From positions 2,542,001 to 2,606,000 of the forward strand of contig JARUPY010000397.1 of assembly GCA_029817715.1 (NCBI GenBank): DNA of 64,000 bases. Reading direction: 5' to 3'. Shown here one piece after another: positions 11,860 to 24,120 of the stretch. Position 1 is the first letter of the stretch; each line of letters begins with the position of its first letter. The stretch is from Melastoma dodecandrum. Taxonomy: Eukaryota; Streptophyta; Magnoliopsida; Myrtales; Melastomataceae. The position numbers were made by a program, and so were the translations under genes. The notes under the pieces are model-generated. The model worked only from the letters and a program-made list of their open reading frames with translations, ran no database searches and was not told where the DNA came from.

Positions 11860-12163
11860 TGCACAGGTTGTTAGGAATGTTCAATTCTCTGCCTGTGTAT
11901 AAATAGAATCGTACAACAGCAGTGTAATGATGTATGATTCTGTGAAGGACAATAACAAACTTTTGTCCTCTCTGTCTTCTTCTTCTTCTTCTTCTCCTGC
12001 TTCTTCTTCTTCTTCTTCTTCTTCTTCTTCTTCTTCTTCTTCTCCTTCTTCTCCTTCTTCTTCTTCCTTTTTCTTTCTTCTTCTCTTCACTTCTTTCTCA
12101 GGTGTCGTCTGAAGCATCTCACTACTGGTTTGTCTGCTCCTTTCTGGTTCTTGTACTTCTTCA
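11759..12163 (+). repeat. Copia 1, 3' LTR
   Basis: 405-bp copy of the 5' LTR, longer because of its CTT tract. The TATA box is at about 11898. It is followed by the target duplication CCAAC. Confidence 0.93.
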
Positions 12164-12740
12164 CCAACCAACGGATCCGAAAGGTCCTTGTCACCATCCC
12201 CACGTGTCCCCAGTCAACGGTTTTTTTGTTAATCTCTCACCGATGTTTGAAAGCACTGACTGGATCTCCACTGGTGCATGTGTTCAATCGGTTCCGGGTC
12301 GGTCGATGGTAATGAAAGTTTGTTTCTTCCGGATCTTGTGAGAAAGAATAAACCCAAGTGGGATTTGACTAAACAACAATCAAAGGACCCAACTTTACCC
12401 AACCCAATTTAAAAAATCCTCAGTTTAGTGCGGTTTCACAGTCTCCCCATTAACTGTCACCGCAAAAAGATGAATTCCCGGCCACAAGCTACACCCAGTG
12501 TTAAAGCGACAGGTTCCGGCAGCTGCACTCCGGGTACCTGTCATGCTCAAGTCTATGGGTTCAGGAGTTAGTAGGAAACCAATGAGATTGGTTAATAGAG
12601 GGACTTCTCCGTTCGCAGGGAGGAATCTGTAATTAAGGAGGAAAACCCAATGAGCTTCAGAGGTGTGACACCTGGATATGTGAGTGGGAGGTCAAATGAA
12701 TCCAAAGGAAGTCCTATGGATTTCACAGAAAATGCTGGCT
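12164..12740. other. Displaced upstream DNA, no gene seen
   Basis: Sequence that lay beside 6781 before copia 1 inserted, so it includes the former upstream region of the 73-aa gene. An imperfect repeat with AGGAAGTCCTATGG about 40 bp apart (12708 and 12746) leads into the gypsy relic. Confidence 0.45.
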
Positions 12741-12753
12741 CTAAGGAAGTCCT

Positions 12754-13430
12754 ATGGGCTTAACAGGAGATGCTGGCCCTACAATTAGAAGGAGGTTAAG
12801 CCAAGAAGAAATAGAAGAAAGAGGGTTGTTTTTTGGATGTAATGAGCCTTTTAATAGGAATCATAACTGTTCCAAAAAGCAAGTTTTTTCGCTTATTGTA
12901 GAAGGGGGAGCAGATGAAGGGCAAATAGAAGAGGAAAATGTGTAGGTATGGTGGGAACTTGCGTGATGAACTGCAGGTTACCTTGAATGCCTTAAAAGGA
13001 GAAGTAGGGGAAGTTGATACACAAACTATGAAGGTGAAGGGCAACTAAAAGAAGGATATATTAAACATTTTGATCGATTCTGGAAGTACCCATAACTTCC
13101 TAGATGCAGGGATGTTAATCAGGTACCTATATCACCTATCAAAGTTGTGGTGACTGATGGGATGAGCATCTTGTGCAGAAGGAGGCTACAATAGTTTGCA
13201 TGGGTTATGCAAGAGCATACCTTCATTGCTGACTTTTATGTCATTAACTTGGGGGTGGGTGTGTGAAATGGTTCTAGGGGTGAAGTGGTTGACTCAGTTG
13301 GGAGATATTACATGGAATTTCCAGATGTCAGTGATGAGATTCACATGGAAAAATGAAGCAGTTTTGCTACAAAGAAATCAAGGAATGACAGGAAGTCAGT
13401 TATTACAAATGTCTCCGGCAAAAGCTATCA
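12754..13430 (+). pseudogene. Ty3/gypsy gag-protease relic
   Basis: The frame at 12754-12945 has RRLSQEEIEERGLFFGCNEP followed by NHNCSKKQ, the linker and zinc knuckle typical of plant gypsy gag. Near 13070-13110 comes ILIDSGSTHNFLDAG, the retropepsin active site. The frame from 13196 shows VLGVKWLTQLGDITWNF and then FTWKNEAVLLQ, the sequence after protease in these elements. Frameshifts separate the pieces, and no RT, RNase H or integrase follows, so this is an internally deleted remnant. Confidence 0.8.
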
Positions 13431-13539
13431 CTCAAATGTGTAATTGGCCAACATCTACTTCTTGTTGGTTATGGAGATTTGATGAAGGATTAATGGACGA
13501 CTCCTTGTTACAATGGGGCATGATGCCGATTCCCAAAGT

Positions 13540-14033
13540 TGCTGCTGGAGTTGCTTTTGTGTTGTTGTGTTGCTGCTACTTGTTGTGTTGTTGTGTTGAT
13601 GCTACTTGCTGTGTTGTTGTGTTGCAGCTTGTCACTGTGTCGCAGTTATCTGGGAAAATATTGTTGTTTTGTTATATGGTAAACACTTGAGGACAAGTGT
13701 TAAGTTAGGGGGACTGCTGGGGAGGAGGAATGATATAATGGAGAACCTTGGACGAAATGGAGTTGCTAAATGCATAACTGAAGGGATGTTGTTCGTGCTG
13801 CTGTGTGGCTGTTGTTTGATGTGTTTTACTGTTGTTGCTACTGCTTTTGATGCTGCCACTATTGATTGAAGAATTGAGGAAGGGGCTACAGTGTTGTTAC
13901 CAATTGAAGAAATGAAGAGGTTGCTGCTGAAAGGCTGAAGAGGCTGTTGTTGCTGTTGAAGAGGCTGAATGCTTGTTTTTTCTTGTTAGACGAAGAACAC
14001 TTGGGGACAAGTGTTGTCTCAAGAGGGTAGGCT
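13540..14033 (+). repeat. Low-complexity gypsy 3' internal region
   Basis: Runs of TTGCTGCTACTTGTTGTGTT type (13551-13630). The near-palindromic motif AACACTTG-GGACAAGTGTT occurs twice (about 13682 and 13997), a pattern usually found just before the 3' LTR in gypsy elements. The frame 13606-13869 is an artefact of this composition. Confidence 0.5.
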
Positions 14034-14396
14034 TGATGCGTGGCTGTTGATTGTAAATAGATTCAGACTAAAATGTTAGTGGGTTGGGCCTGGGGATAGT
14101 GGGTCACGGGAGTATTAGGCCCAATAAGGAATTAATAAAGGGGAGAGCGGGGAATTGACGTTAGTTAGTCAAAGAGTTTTTTGTTAGGGTTGTGCGCCAG
14201 AGGCGGTGGGTAGGAGCGAGACGATTGGAATGGTTGTTAGTGCTTGGGATATCGGAGGGTCTCGGAGGGCAATTGAAGTGTGGTGGAGTTGCATCGAGTT
14301 GTAATAAGCAGCCAAACATTGTACTGTAATTGTACAAGTTCGATATCTTGCTGCATAATTGATTTGTGTGAGGTTTCTGCTATTCTACACGAATCA
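14034..14396 (+). repeat. Candidate gypsy 3' LTR
   Basis: Begins TGATGCGTGG after an AGAGGGTAG polypurine-like stretch and ends CA just before copia 2. No matching 5' copy is present in the window, so the boundaries are inferred. Confidence 0.4.
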
Positions 14397-14398
14397 AA

Positions 14399-14726
14399 TG
14401 TAAACGCGACAATGGTTCATCAGTGTTGGGTCTGCAGCTTGGTAAAGGTGGAATAGAGGAAACAGAGTTGGACCAAGAGGTTATAGAAATAGAAAAGGCC
14501 CGGATGGGTGTAGGATGAAGAAGGTGAAGACAGGGCCCGTGAAGAAGAAGTGAGGTCAATATAGTAATTGTATTACATAGTTTGTTAGAGAATTCGTTTA
14601 TAACAAACGTTATACAGAGACGCAACATAGACTGAAATGAGGTGATGAGAAAATTCTGTTTTCTGGGTTTCTGGAGAATCTCTCCCTTTGCCTGATCCTT
14701 ATCCTGGTCGTCCTATCAAGCTTTCA
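14399..14726 (+). repeat. Copia 2, 5' LTR
   Basis: 328 bp, TGTAAACGCG...AAGCTTTCA, abutting the primer-binding site. Confidence 0.88.
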
Positions 14727-14897
14727 TGGTATCAGAGCACATGAGAGGATGACGAAGGCAAGACAGAGCAACTTGATGGTTGTTGAAGGGATGGATAACC
14801 CTTAGTCACCCTATTTCATCAATGCGGCTGACTTGCAGGTAACGACGCTGGTTACTCCAGAGCTCACGAAGGTAACTACACTTCTTGGCGACGTTCG

Positions 14898-17800
14898 GTG
14901 GAGCTTGCATTGTCTATAAAAAATAAGTTGGGTTTCGTAGATGGTGTTATAACAAAACCAACGAGTGACAACCATCTGTTCACCTCTTGGAAGAGATGCG
15001 GCAACCTTGTGAAATCCTGGTTGCAGCGGTTGGTCTCGGTTCCTATAGCTTCGACTATTTTTTACTTGGACACAGCGAAAGACATCTGGGACGAATTGCT
15101 GGAGCGGTATGGTGTACCGGACGATGCCCGAGTTTGTCAATTGCAGCAACAATACCATGGTTTGACCCAAGGAGGAAGGTCGGTCGCTGCGGTTTACAAT
15201 GAATTGTTAGCTGTGTTGCGGGAGTTGAGAGTCTATCGTCCATACCCACACTGTGATTATGGGAAATGCGAGTGTGGTTGGGAGAGGCTGTATGCGGAGC
15301 AGCAATAAAAAGAGATGGTTTTTAAGTTTTTGAATGGCCTGACTACAGAGTACAACGCTTTGCGGATACAAATACTGTTGAAGAGACCCTTTCCCACGTT
15401 GGGAGAGGCTTATAACGTCATACAGAGAGAATAAGCCCAACGAAGTATAAGAAGTGAGACTCAGGCGTTGTTTGGAGTCCCATGACAGCTGCTGTGCTGA
15501 AAACAGAGCCGTCTTCGTCTGGAGAAAAAGATCTGGATAGATCAATTGGTTTTGTAGAAAGAAAGAAACCCAGAGTAGAGCTGTTTTGTACTAACTGTAA
15601 GAAGAAGGGACACCTGAGGGATGGATGCTATTTCCTCATAGGTTTTTCTCCAAATCTAAGAGGAGATCGAGGAAGAGGGCGTAGTCAATCGCACTAAAGG
15701 GATGCGAGTAGTGGAAGAAGGGTCAACGCCACAATGGCTGGAGATAAAACTCCCGTGCAGCAACTTGCTCAAGTGAATCTATCTGGGCAGCAGGTACAGA
15801 AGCTGTTGGCAATGCTAAGTGAGGATGGACCTAGCCAGTCCATAGTCATGGACAACCAGAAACTACAAACATCTGCCAATCAGTCAAACTCACATCATTC
15901 TCCAGGTAGTTTTACCCTTGCTTCTAAAGCCATTTGGGCAAACCTCCTGACTTGGATTCTTGACACTGGTGCAACAGACCATATAGTGTCTCAGCTTGAT
16001 TTGTTTCACACCTATTCCAAACTGATAGTTCCTTTGCAGATACAATTGCCAAACAATGAAACAGTTCTTGCTACACATATAGGTGAAGTTAGGATCAATG
16101 CCAATCTGGTCCTACAAAATGCTCTCTTTGTTCCTTCGTTTTCCTTTAATCTCATATCCATTGGCACTTAACTCTGATAACAATGTGTCCTGCATTTTTT
16201 CACACAATTGGTGTATCATCCAGGACATGACCAGCTGGATGATGATTGGATTTGCTGAGCGGACAGAAGATCTATATGTTCTCCAGAAGATAGTTGGAGG
16301 AGTAAGTACACCGGGTACCAATTCACAAGTCAGGAATGTTGCATCACTAGCATGTGAGCATACTGATATGCATAGCATCAATACTATCAAACATCTTACA
16401 ACTTTAGATAACTTTGACTTGTGGCACTTGCGGCGAGGACATGTACCAGCAAGCAAAGCTACTTTTCTGCAAAAAATAGATAATTCAGTGACTTTGCTTC
16501 AGCACAATGCTTGCACGGTCTATCATGAGGCCAAACAAAAGCGTTTACCTTTTCCTATGAGCAAAATCCAAACTACAGCTGCATTTGATTTGCTGCATTG
16601 TGATGTTTCGGGTCCATATTTGGAGGTAGCAATTGGTGAATATCGTTACTTCCTTACTTTTGTTGATGATTACACAAGGGTGACTTGGGTTTTCCTAATG
16701 AACCATAAATCAAATGTTAGGAAACTTCTTCAACAGTTTTATGTGTTTGTTCAAACACAGTTTACAGCAAAGATCAAAGTCATTCGGAGTGACAATGGTG
16801 GTGAATTCAACATCTTAGATTTTTACACAGCATATGACATCATCCATCAAACTTCATGTGTGGCAACTCCACAACCAAATGGGGTGGCCGAACGAAAACA
16901 TCAACATTTGCTTCAAGTCACAAGGGCCTTACTGTTTCAAGCAAAATTACCACATGCATTATGGGGTTATGCTCTCCTTGCAGCAATTCACATTGTCAAT
17001 CGCTTGCCATGTTCTTTGTTGCATCACAAATCACCATTTGAAGTGTTGTTTCATAAAAAACCATCATATCAGCATTTGCGTGTGTTTGGTTCATTGTGTT
17101 TTGCTTGCACATTAGCTCAAAGAAGACAGAAATTGGATAAGCGTGCTCGAAAATGTGTCTTCATTGGGTATCCTTTTGGCACTAAAGGCTATCTTCTCTA
17201 TGACGTGCATAATCAACATGTCTTCATCTATAGGGACGTTCTCTTCTATGAATCTGTCTTTCCATTTCACTCTTCTACATGGTCATCATCCTCATCTCAT
17301 AGTTTAGTCTTACCCAATTTGAGTCATACCAGTCCACTTGTTTCTGATCTGTATCCTACTAGTCCTGCTCACCCATCTGCTTAAGATCCTACATTAGACA
17401 TTCTACAACAAACATCACATCCTTCATCTAATCCCGCATTAGATCACCAAATATCTAACTTGCGAAGGGGTACCCGGCAGCGAAAACTTCCCACCTATCT
17501 TAACGATTATCACCATGGTCTTTCATCTGCACAGGCGGATCCAGCATCCTCCAGCGGGTCAGTCACTATTTCTTTTATAAAATCCACTGTTCCTCATTCT
17601 ATTACCTCTTTCATTTCATATTCACGACTGTCCAAACCTTACAAGGCCTTTATTATCTCTCTGGAGTCCCATTATGAACCACAAACCTATACAGAGGCCA
17701 AGGACATTCCTCATTGGCAAACTGCCATGGCTGCTGAGCTTGCTGCCTTAGTAGACAATCATAATTGGGATGTTGTTGCTCTCCCGTAGGGACATCGTGC

Positions 17801-19337
17801 TATAGGATGTAAATTGGTTTATAAAACCAAGTTGTTGGCTGATGGTACGGTTGATAGATACAAAGCTCGGCTGGTGGCCAAGGGCTACATTCAGAACGAA
17901 GGGTTCGATTATCAGGAGACCTTCAATCCTATCGCCAAACACTCCTCTGTTCGCTTGTTCCTTGCTATTGCAGCCGTTCAAGGGTGGATATTGCGACAAT
18001 TTGACATACACAACGCTTTTCTGAATGGTGATTTCTCCGAAGAAGTCTATATGCATTTGCCACCTGGTTTAGACATTTAGGGGGAGCATCATTTGTCAAA
18101 TTCAGGTCCTCTGGTCTGCAAGTTAAGAAAGTCCTTCTATGGGTTAAAGCAAGCCTCTCGACAGTGGAACAACAAGTTGACCGCTTGTCTTGTGGAAGAT
18201 GGCTTTAAGCAGTCTAAGTCCGATTACACCCTGTTCACAAAACAGGGGCCAGATGGTTTCATTGCTGTCCTGATTTATGTAGACGATATGGCTGTGGGGA
18301 GCACAGGTGACAGGCTTATAGAGGATTTGAAGAAGTGCTTACAAAGACAGTTTAAAGTGCGGGACCTAGGCACTCTACGTTTCTTTCTGGGTTTGGAGAT
18401 TGCCCGAACAAAACAGGGGATCCTAGTCTCACAGAGAGGATATGCCTTACATCTGTTAGAAGACTTTGGGAAATTGGCAATCAAACTGAGGTCTATACAC
18501 ATGGTGCCTAATCATAAATTGGTGCATGGTGAGGATGAACAAGCTGTAGATGCGAGTTCTTATAGGAAATTGATTGGGAGATTGATATACTTGGGAATCA
18601 CACGACCGGATATAACATATGTTGTGCACGTATTGGCACAGTTCATGGATAAGCCAAACAAGAGGCATTGGGATGCGGCTTGTCAGGTGATGAGGTATTT
18701 GAAAGGAGCACCTGGGAAAGGACTGTTTTTCTCAAGCCATTCGAAGCTGCAATTGCAGGCCTTCTCGGACAGTGACTGGGTTGGTTGCAATGAGACGCGT
18801 AAGTCGACCACAGGGTTCTGTGTTTTCTTAGGGGATTCTCTGGTGAGCTGGAAGTCTAAGAAGTAGAATACTGTGGTCAGGAGCTCCTCAGAAGCCGAGT
18901 ACAGGGCTCTAGCAACGACCACGGCAGAAATAATGTGGTTAAATTCATTACTGGAGGATTTTGGCATCTTGTTGCAGCTCCCAGTGCCGCTATACTATGA
19001 TAACAAAGCCACTATATATATAAGCAGGAATCCGGTGTTCCATGAGCGGATGAAACATCTAGAAATCGATCTGCACTTTGTAAGGGAAAAGTTGGAGAGT
19101 GGAATTGTAAAAGTATTGTACATGAAGACAACATTTCAGCTTACAGACATCTTCACCAAGGCACTGCATCCAAGCAGACTAAACTTCCTTCTGGACAAGA
19201 TGGGAATGAGAAACATTTATGATTCCCACCTTGAGGGGGAGAATAAACGCGGTAATGGTCCATCGGTGTTGGGTCTGCGGCTTGGTGAAGGTGGAATGGA
19301 GGAAACAGAGTTGGACCAAGAGGTTGTAGAAATATAA
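14898..19337 (+). pseudogene. Copia 2 gag-pol, multiply broken
   Basis: Gag similarity (IFYLDTAKDIWDELLERYG) lies at about 15050-15120 and is cut by stops at 15306 and later. A zinc knuckle CTNCKKKGHLRDGC is near 15590, protease LDTGATDHIV near 15960, and pre-integrase LWHLRRGHVPASKA near 16420. The integrase core (LLHCDVSGPY, FVDDYTRVTW, IRSDNGGEF) is at 16590-16810, RT blocks ([14 protein letters not shown]) at 18010-18057 and YVDDMAVG near 18278. RNase H (FSDSDWVGC, SSSEAEYRAL) is at 18763-18920. Stops at 17787, 18078 and 18864 plus frame changes near 15470 and 16160 disable it. Confidence 0.9.
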
Positions 19338-19570
19338 AAGGCCCGGATGGGTGTAGGATGACGAAGGTGAAGACAGGGCCCGTGAAGAAGAAGTGAGGTT
19401 AATATAGTAATTGTATTACATAATTTGTTATAGAATTGGTTTATAACAAACGTTGTACATAGACGCAACATAGACTGAAATGAGGTGATGAGAAAATTCT
19501 GTTTTCTGGGCTTCTGTAAAATCTCTTCATTTGCCTGATCCTTATCCTGGTCGTCCTCATGAAGCTTTCA
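19242..19570 (+). repeat. Copia 2, 3' LTR
   Basis: 329 bp, diverged copy of 14399-14726, preceded by GAGGGGGAG. Confidence 0.88.
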
Positions 19571-19574
19571 ATTG

Positions 19575-20640
19575 CGACAGCTTTAAGAAGATGTACCGAG
19601 TAAGAGTCGGGCAAAGCCCTAAGAGACTACGAAGGGCATGCAGATCTCTGCCCAGTAAATTCTAATAGAGCGCGACTCCCATCGAAGAAGGAACAGCAAT
19701 ATTCCCCCCTATCTGGACAGACTCCCGGGCATGAACACCAATGATTTCAGTCACAAAAATTTGGTTACTTCCTGTCCGGATAGAAACCTGCTCAAACTTT
19801 AAGATGAAACCTGGCTGATGGCAGCTTGTTCCTCAGTTTTTTCCCCCTGCTCGTGCCTCTACAGATTCCTCAGGCAATGTTGGTTAGTAGAGCAATGGAA
19901 CAGCTGGTTTTTGTGAAATATTTGTACCCCTGCATGCTTGAGGACATCTCTATTCCTCCTCGGCTTTCTTCAAGCTCGCAGTGTATGTTAGGTAGACAGT
20001 CCATACACGCGCAAATGAGCTATTTGTTTACCAATGGCTGAAAAATGCATCGACAAGGCCGCCAAGGAGCAGACAAGATTGGACCCCAATTTCGATCTCT
20101 TCGAAGGGATCGATAACACGAACTCACTCAAACAACAGAAGAATACCTGCCAATGAACGGGCACGAACTTGAATGTGAGGAGACCACAAGCGGGCCAGAA
20201 TACCGAGCTGTTTCTCATAGAGGGCAGCAGGTCCCTCCTCTTAATCTGACAACAAGACTGCTGAAATACTCGCCTGAATAAGAAGCCCAAGAACCACTTC
20301 ATCTATAGGACGTTGTCCTTCCTTTTTCTCCCGGCGGGTCAGGTCAGACTGAATTCGCAGAACCAGAGAGAGACCCTTAAGACAGGCATATACCGTAGGA
20401 TGCAGCGGGCCAACGCCAGGCGGCCAGTACGCGACAAGGCAACGAAATCCGTTGCCTTGTCGTTTGGGCAGCCGTTGACCGTTGACCGCCGACAAACGGC
20501 TCCCCCCCTCCTTTCTTCTGTAAAACTGGTTGGAAACGCAACTCCCGAGCACGCGAAGAAAAGGCCCATCCCCCCCCCCGTCCCTGGTTGAAATCAAGAA
20601 ACGATTTTTACTTCGACAAGCCCATCGCTTCCCTTCCTCG
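19575..20640 (-). pseudogene. Relic of an unidentified protein-coding gene
   Basis: Minus-strand pieces look coding but broken. From about 20420 leftward: LHPTVYACLKGLSLVLRIQS, then a charged segment and EVVLGLLIQ, a stop, then ALYEKQLGILARLWSPHIQV. Near 19800-19680 comes FEQVSIRTGSNQIFVTEIIG, then ARESVQIGGNIAVPSSMGVA, then a stop. Helical, leucine-rich pieces suggest a large helical-repeat or adaptor-type protein, but I do not recognise the family. Several in-frame stops and the lack of a clean exon chain point to a pseudogene. It ends at the copia 2 3' LTR, which may have truncated it. Confidence 0.4.
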
Positions 20641-20660
20641 TCCGGCAACCGCAGCCTCCG

Positions 20661-23600
20661 ATGTCCGTCCCCGTCCGCTTCCTGCTCCTCCTCGCGCTGT
20701 CACTCCCGTCGTCCTTCGGCGGCACCCTGTTCGCCGACCTAGCCAACGCCAATCACCGCCATCTCATCCTCCCACTGTCTTCTTCTCCTTCCGGTGATTA
20801 CTTGATCGATGACGATCGGCGGCGGCGCCGGCTACTTGGTAGTCCCTCCTCCGCCCGCATGAGGCTCTACGATGACCTCCTGGCTGACGGGTCAGCTCCT
20901 GCCCCTACTCGTTCCGCTGATTTTGCGGTTGTAGGTGACATGGATTTTTCTGTTTCAGGTACTACACCACGAGGATTGGCGTGGGGACGCCGCCGCAGGA
21001 GTTCTCCTTGATCGTCGACACGGGGAGTACAGTCACATATGTTCCCTGCCGCAATTGCGAAAAGTGCGGGAAACATCAGGTGATTCGTTTCTTCTGTTGT
21101 ACATGCATTATCCTTCTTGTATGCAACAGCGATCTGATTAGATGGGACTGCAATGCAGCGGACTGATATTTGAGTAGTTAGTTTGCTTTTCGAGAGGAGG
21201 GTAGTCCCGAAAGTCTCATATTAGTGCCCAATTCAGTTAGCTGTGGCGGAAGATTTGATATTGTTTTGTATGGAGACCGCTGTTTGCTCTTAGTCATTAA
21301 AGGGTATTTCGTGTGTTACATCCAACAGTTTGTGAAGCGGATTTAATTTGTGTCTCACTACTCCCCCAGGATCCAAGGTTCAGACCTGATTTATCTAGCA
21401 CTTACCAACCTGTGAGATGCAACGCCGGATGTAACTGTGATGATCAAGGAAAGCAATGCACTTATCAGAGACGTTATGCCGAGATGAGCTCCAGTTCCGG
21501 TGTGCTAGGCACAGATATTATTTCTTTTGGGAATTCAAGTGAGCTTTCACCCCACCGTGCCATGTTTGGCTGTGAGACAGCGGAATCTGGCGATCTTTAC
21601 AGCCAAAGAGCAGATGGCATCATGGGATTGGGTCGGGGTCAACTAAGCATAGTAGATCAACTTGTTCAGAAGGATGCTATTGATGATTCCTTCTCATTAT
21701 GTTATGGAGGGATGGGTGTGGGTGGTGGCGCAATGATTCTTGGCTGGATTTCTCCTCCATCTGGAATGGTATTTTCTCCTTCAGATCCCCGCCGGAGGTA
21801 TCACGCCTTCTCCCTTGCACGGCGATCTTCTCTGTAGTACGCCACAGATATCCACTTAAGCATCTCACACATTTACTGTAGTGTCTGGTATCTGCAGTCC
21901 ATACTACAACATCAAGCTGAAGGAAATACACGTGGCCGGTGAGGCCTTGAGATTGAGAGCAAATACATTTGATGAAACGCACGGGACTGTTCTAGATAGT
22001 GGAACCACGTATGCCTACCTGCCAAAAGAGGCATTCAATGCTTTCAAGAACTCTGTAAGATATTTTCCAATTTAAATCCACTCACTAGTCAAATAACGCA
22101 GGATCTTAATGTGAATACTTCTTGTGCTATTGTCTCTTGTCACACAGATTATAAAAAATGTTGGTTCGCTGAAACGGATTTCGGGACCTGATCCTAAATT
22201 CCCTGATATCTGTTTTGCTGGCGCTGGATGGTACTGAAGGAAATGCACCAGCCAAATTGTTTTGTTGGGTCCTCTATTGTGTAGTGGATTGACTGATGCA
22301 ATGATTGACGTGTTTGCAGGGTCTTATCAAGATTGCCTGAAATATTTCCCACAGTTGACATGGTATTTTCCAATGGACAGAAGTTTTCGCTTTCTCCTGA
22401 GAACTACTTGTTCAGGGTATGATGATGAATTGCAACTCGTTGCGCTACATCTAGATTCCACTAAAAAATTAATCTGGTCAGTAAGCTCTATTTTCTTATC
22501 CCAATTATGCAGCATACAAAGGTCCCTGGTGCGTACTGTTTGGGAATTTTCCAGAATGAAAATGATGGGACTACTTTGCTCGGAGGTATAGTGAGATTCT
22601 GTTGATCTTTCTGTACTCACTTATAGTCTTCATGTGCATTGTCATTGCTGCTAAGCAAGCATTGTGGGTTATGTTTGGGTGAAAATCAGTGTGATTTACC
22701 TTTTGGTTCTTAGGTATAATTGTCCGCAATACCCTAGTCACTTATGACCGGGAGAACAATAGAATTGGGTTTTGGAAAACTAATTGTTCTGAGTTAGGGA
22801 AGACAAAAAAAGAAGACAGTTCGTCCCTGCCCCCATCGAATCCTTCACTTGCGCCTCAAATTCCTCCTCCTAGGCCTAATACTTCTTCCGCCACTGCTCC
22901 TACTCAATCTCCGAGTACCTCTCCTGCCGATATTTTTCCAGGTAACCGGATCTTGTAGAATGCTTACTCGCCCTTTTATTGCATGACAAGTCTGGTTCTA
23001 GCTTTTCTTCGGAGTTGCGATGTGAGATATTTGTGTTTTGGAACTCTCTGTTCTTTTTAATTTCTAGATACATTTATAAGAGTAAGAGTTTCTGAAATCG
23101 ATTATTGAATACACAGAAATCAACTTGTAGAACTAACTATCAGAGCACCCATTTCAATGTTCTCACGTCAGATTTGCATTTTCTCCTTAAAGTCTCCCTT
23201 TTCTGTTTTTGGTGATCAGGGGGGTTACAAGTTGGGGTCATAACATTTGACATGTTGTTTAGTGTCGACACAAGTTACAGTCCTAAGCCTAACATCACGG
23301 AACTCGCGGAACTTATTGCCCAAGAGTTGGGAATAAATGTTACGCAGGTACTTCTCATTTACCGTAGTTGAGCAGGTGATATTACCAGAAGCGGAAGATA
23401 TTGGCCTACCAAATTGTTTGCACGCCTCGACTGTTTCTGGTCTGTTTCCTCAATGCCTATGGCTTGATAATGGGCTACTTTGTTGTTCGGACAATGTCGT
23501 GCAGGTTCGTTTGTTGAATGTCAGATCTACCGAAAACAAGACTGATATCCAATGGGCCATATTTCCAGCTAAACCCGGCAATTTCTTCAACGATAGCACC

Positions 23601-24090
23601 GCAGTGGTTGGTTACCTGCAATTTTCCCTCCGCTTATGCAAACTTCACTTTTGAGTTTTTCCCTGAGAATTTCTTCAAATGCATCATGACGTCCTTGATG
23701 CAGAACATCATTTTGAGCCTCAGAGACCATCGTCTTCAGCTTCCAAAGGAATTTGGAGACTATCAGTTGGTCGAATGGAAAGTGGAGTCCCCGGAAGGTC
23801 GGCGGTACGCACACTCTTTCCCCGGTTTTGCTTGCGTAATAATAACACGCCTGAGTGGCTCGTGAGGTTTGTCAGTTGCAGCTAATGCTCTTGGTTCTTA
23901 TTCGGTTTGATGCAGAACGTGGCGATGGCGGAGTAATTTAGTCGTTGCAGCCACGGCGGGGCTGGCGGTTTTGGTGGGATTATCCATTTTCGGGATGTGG
24001 TACGGGTGGAGAAAGAAGAGGGAAGCCTACCTGGCGTACAAGCCGGTGGTGGAAGCAGCCTTGCCCGAACAAGAGCTTCAACCCCTTTAG
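20661..24090 (+). CDS. Plant A1-type aspartic protease, membrane-anchored (12 exons)
   Basis: Exons: 20661-20890, 20959-21079, 21370-21797, 21898-22054, 22148-22230, 22320-22416, 22513-22585, 22714-22941, 23220-23347, 23505-23606, 23704-23804 and 23916-24090. They total 1,923 nt and 640 aa with phase kept throughout. Signal peptide about 1-20; a pro-segment with RRRRRLLG and ARMRLYDDLL; first catalytic Asp97 in IVDTGSTVTYVPC; cysteine-rich insert CNAGCNCDDQGKQCTYQRRY; second catalytic Asp293 in VLDSGTTYAYLP. After the domain come a Pro/Ser linker (exon 8), an extracellular domain and a single membrane helix (about 590-613), ending PEQELQPL. This is the layout of the atypical plant aspartic proteases annotated as aspartic proteinase-like protein 2 or 36/39. 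It probably acts at the secretory membrane or cell surface; substrate unknown. The exon 10 donor is the least certain border. Confidence 0.9.
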
Positions 24091-24120
24091 TTTGCTGCAT
24101 ATAATTAAAACCCACCAATA

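Larger units (their letters stand above)
6782..12163 (+). mobile_element. Ty1/copia LTR retrotransposon 1
   Basis: A 5,382-bp element flanked by perfect 5-bp duplications CCAAC (6777-6781 and 12164-12168). The LTRs begin TGTTGGAAAG and end CTTCTTCA (6782-7171 and 11759-12163). A primer-binding site TGGTATCAGAGC follows the 5' LTR. Outside the CTT microsatellite the LTRs differ by about one base (GACAATGACA against GACAATAACA), so the insertion is recent. The gag start (SITKLDDGNYPLW) resembles the Ale/Retrofit type. The coding region carries one frameshift and one stop codon. Confidence 0.95.
14399..19570 (+). mobile_element. Ty1/copia LTR retrotransposon 2 (old, degraded)
   Basis: LTRs 14399-14726 and 19242-19570 are clearly homologous but differ at many positions. 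The 3' copy has lost its TG start (AATAAACGCG against TGTAAACGCG). A primer-binding site TGGTATCAGAGC lies at 14727, and a polypurine stretch TTGAGGGGGAGA before 19242. The flanks TCAAA and ATTGC do not match, so no duplication survives. The gag type differs from that of copia 1. Confidence 0.9.

Noticed and set aside
14394..19575. Target-site duplication for copia 2
   Set aside because: TCAAA and ATTGC differ; decay or rearrangement has removed any duplication.
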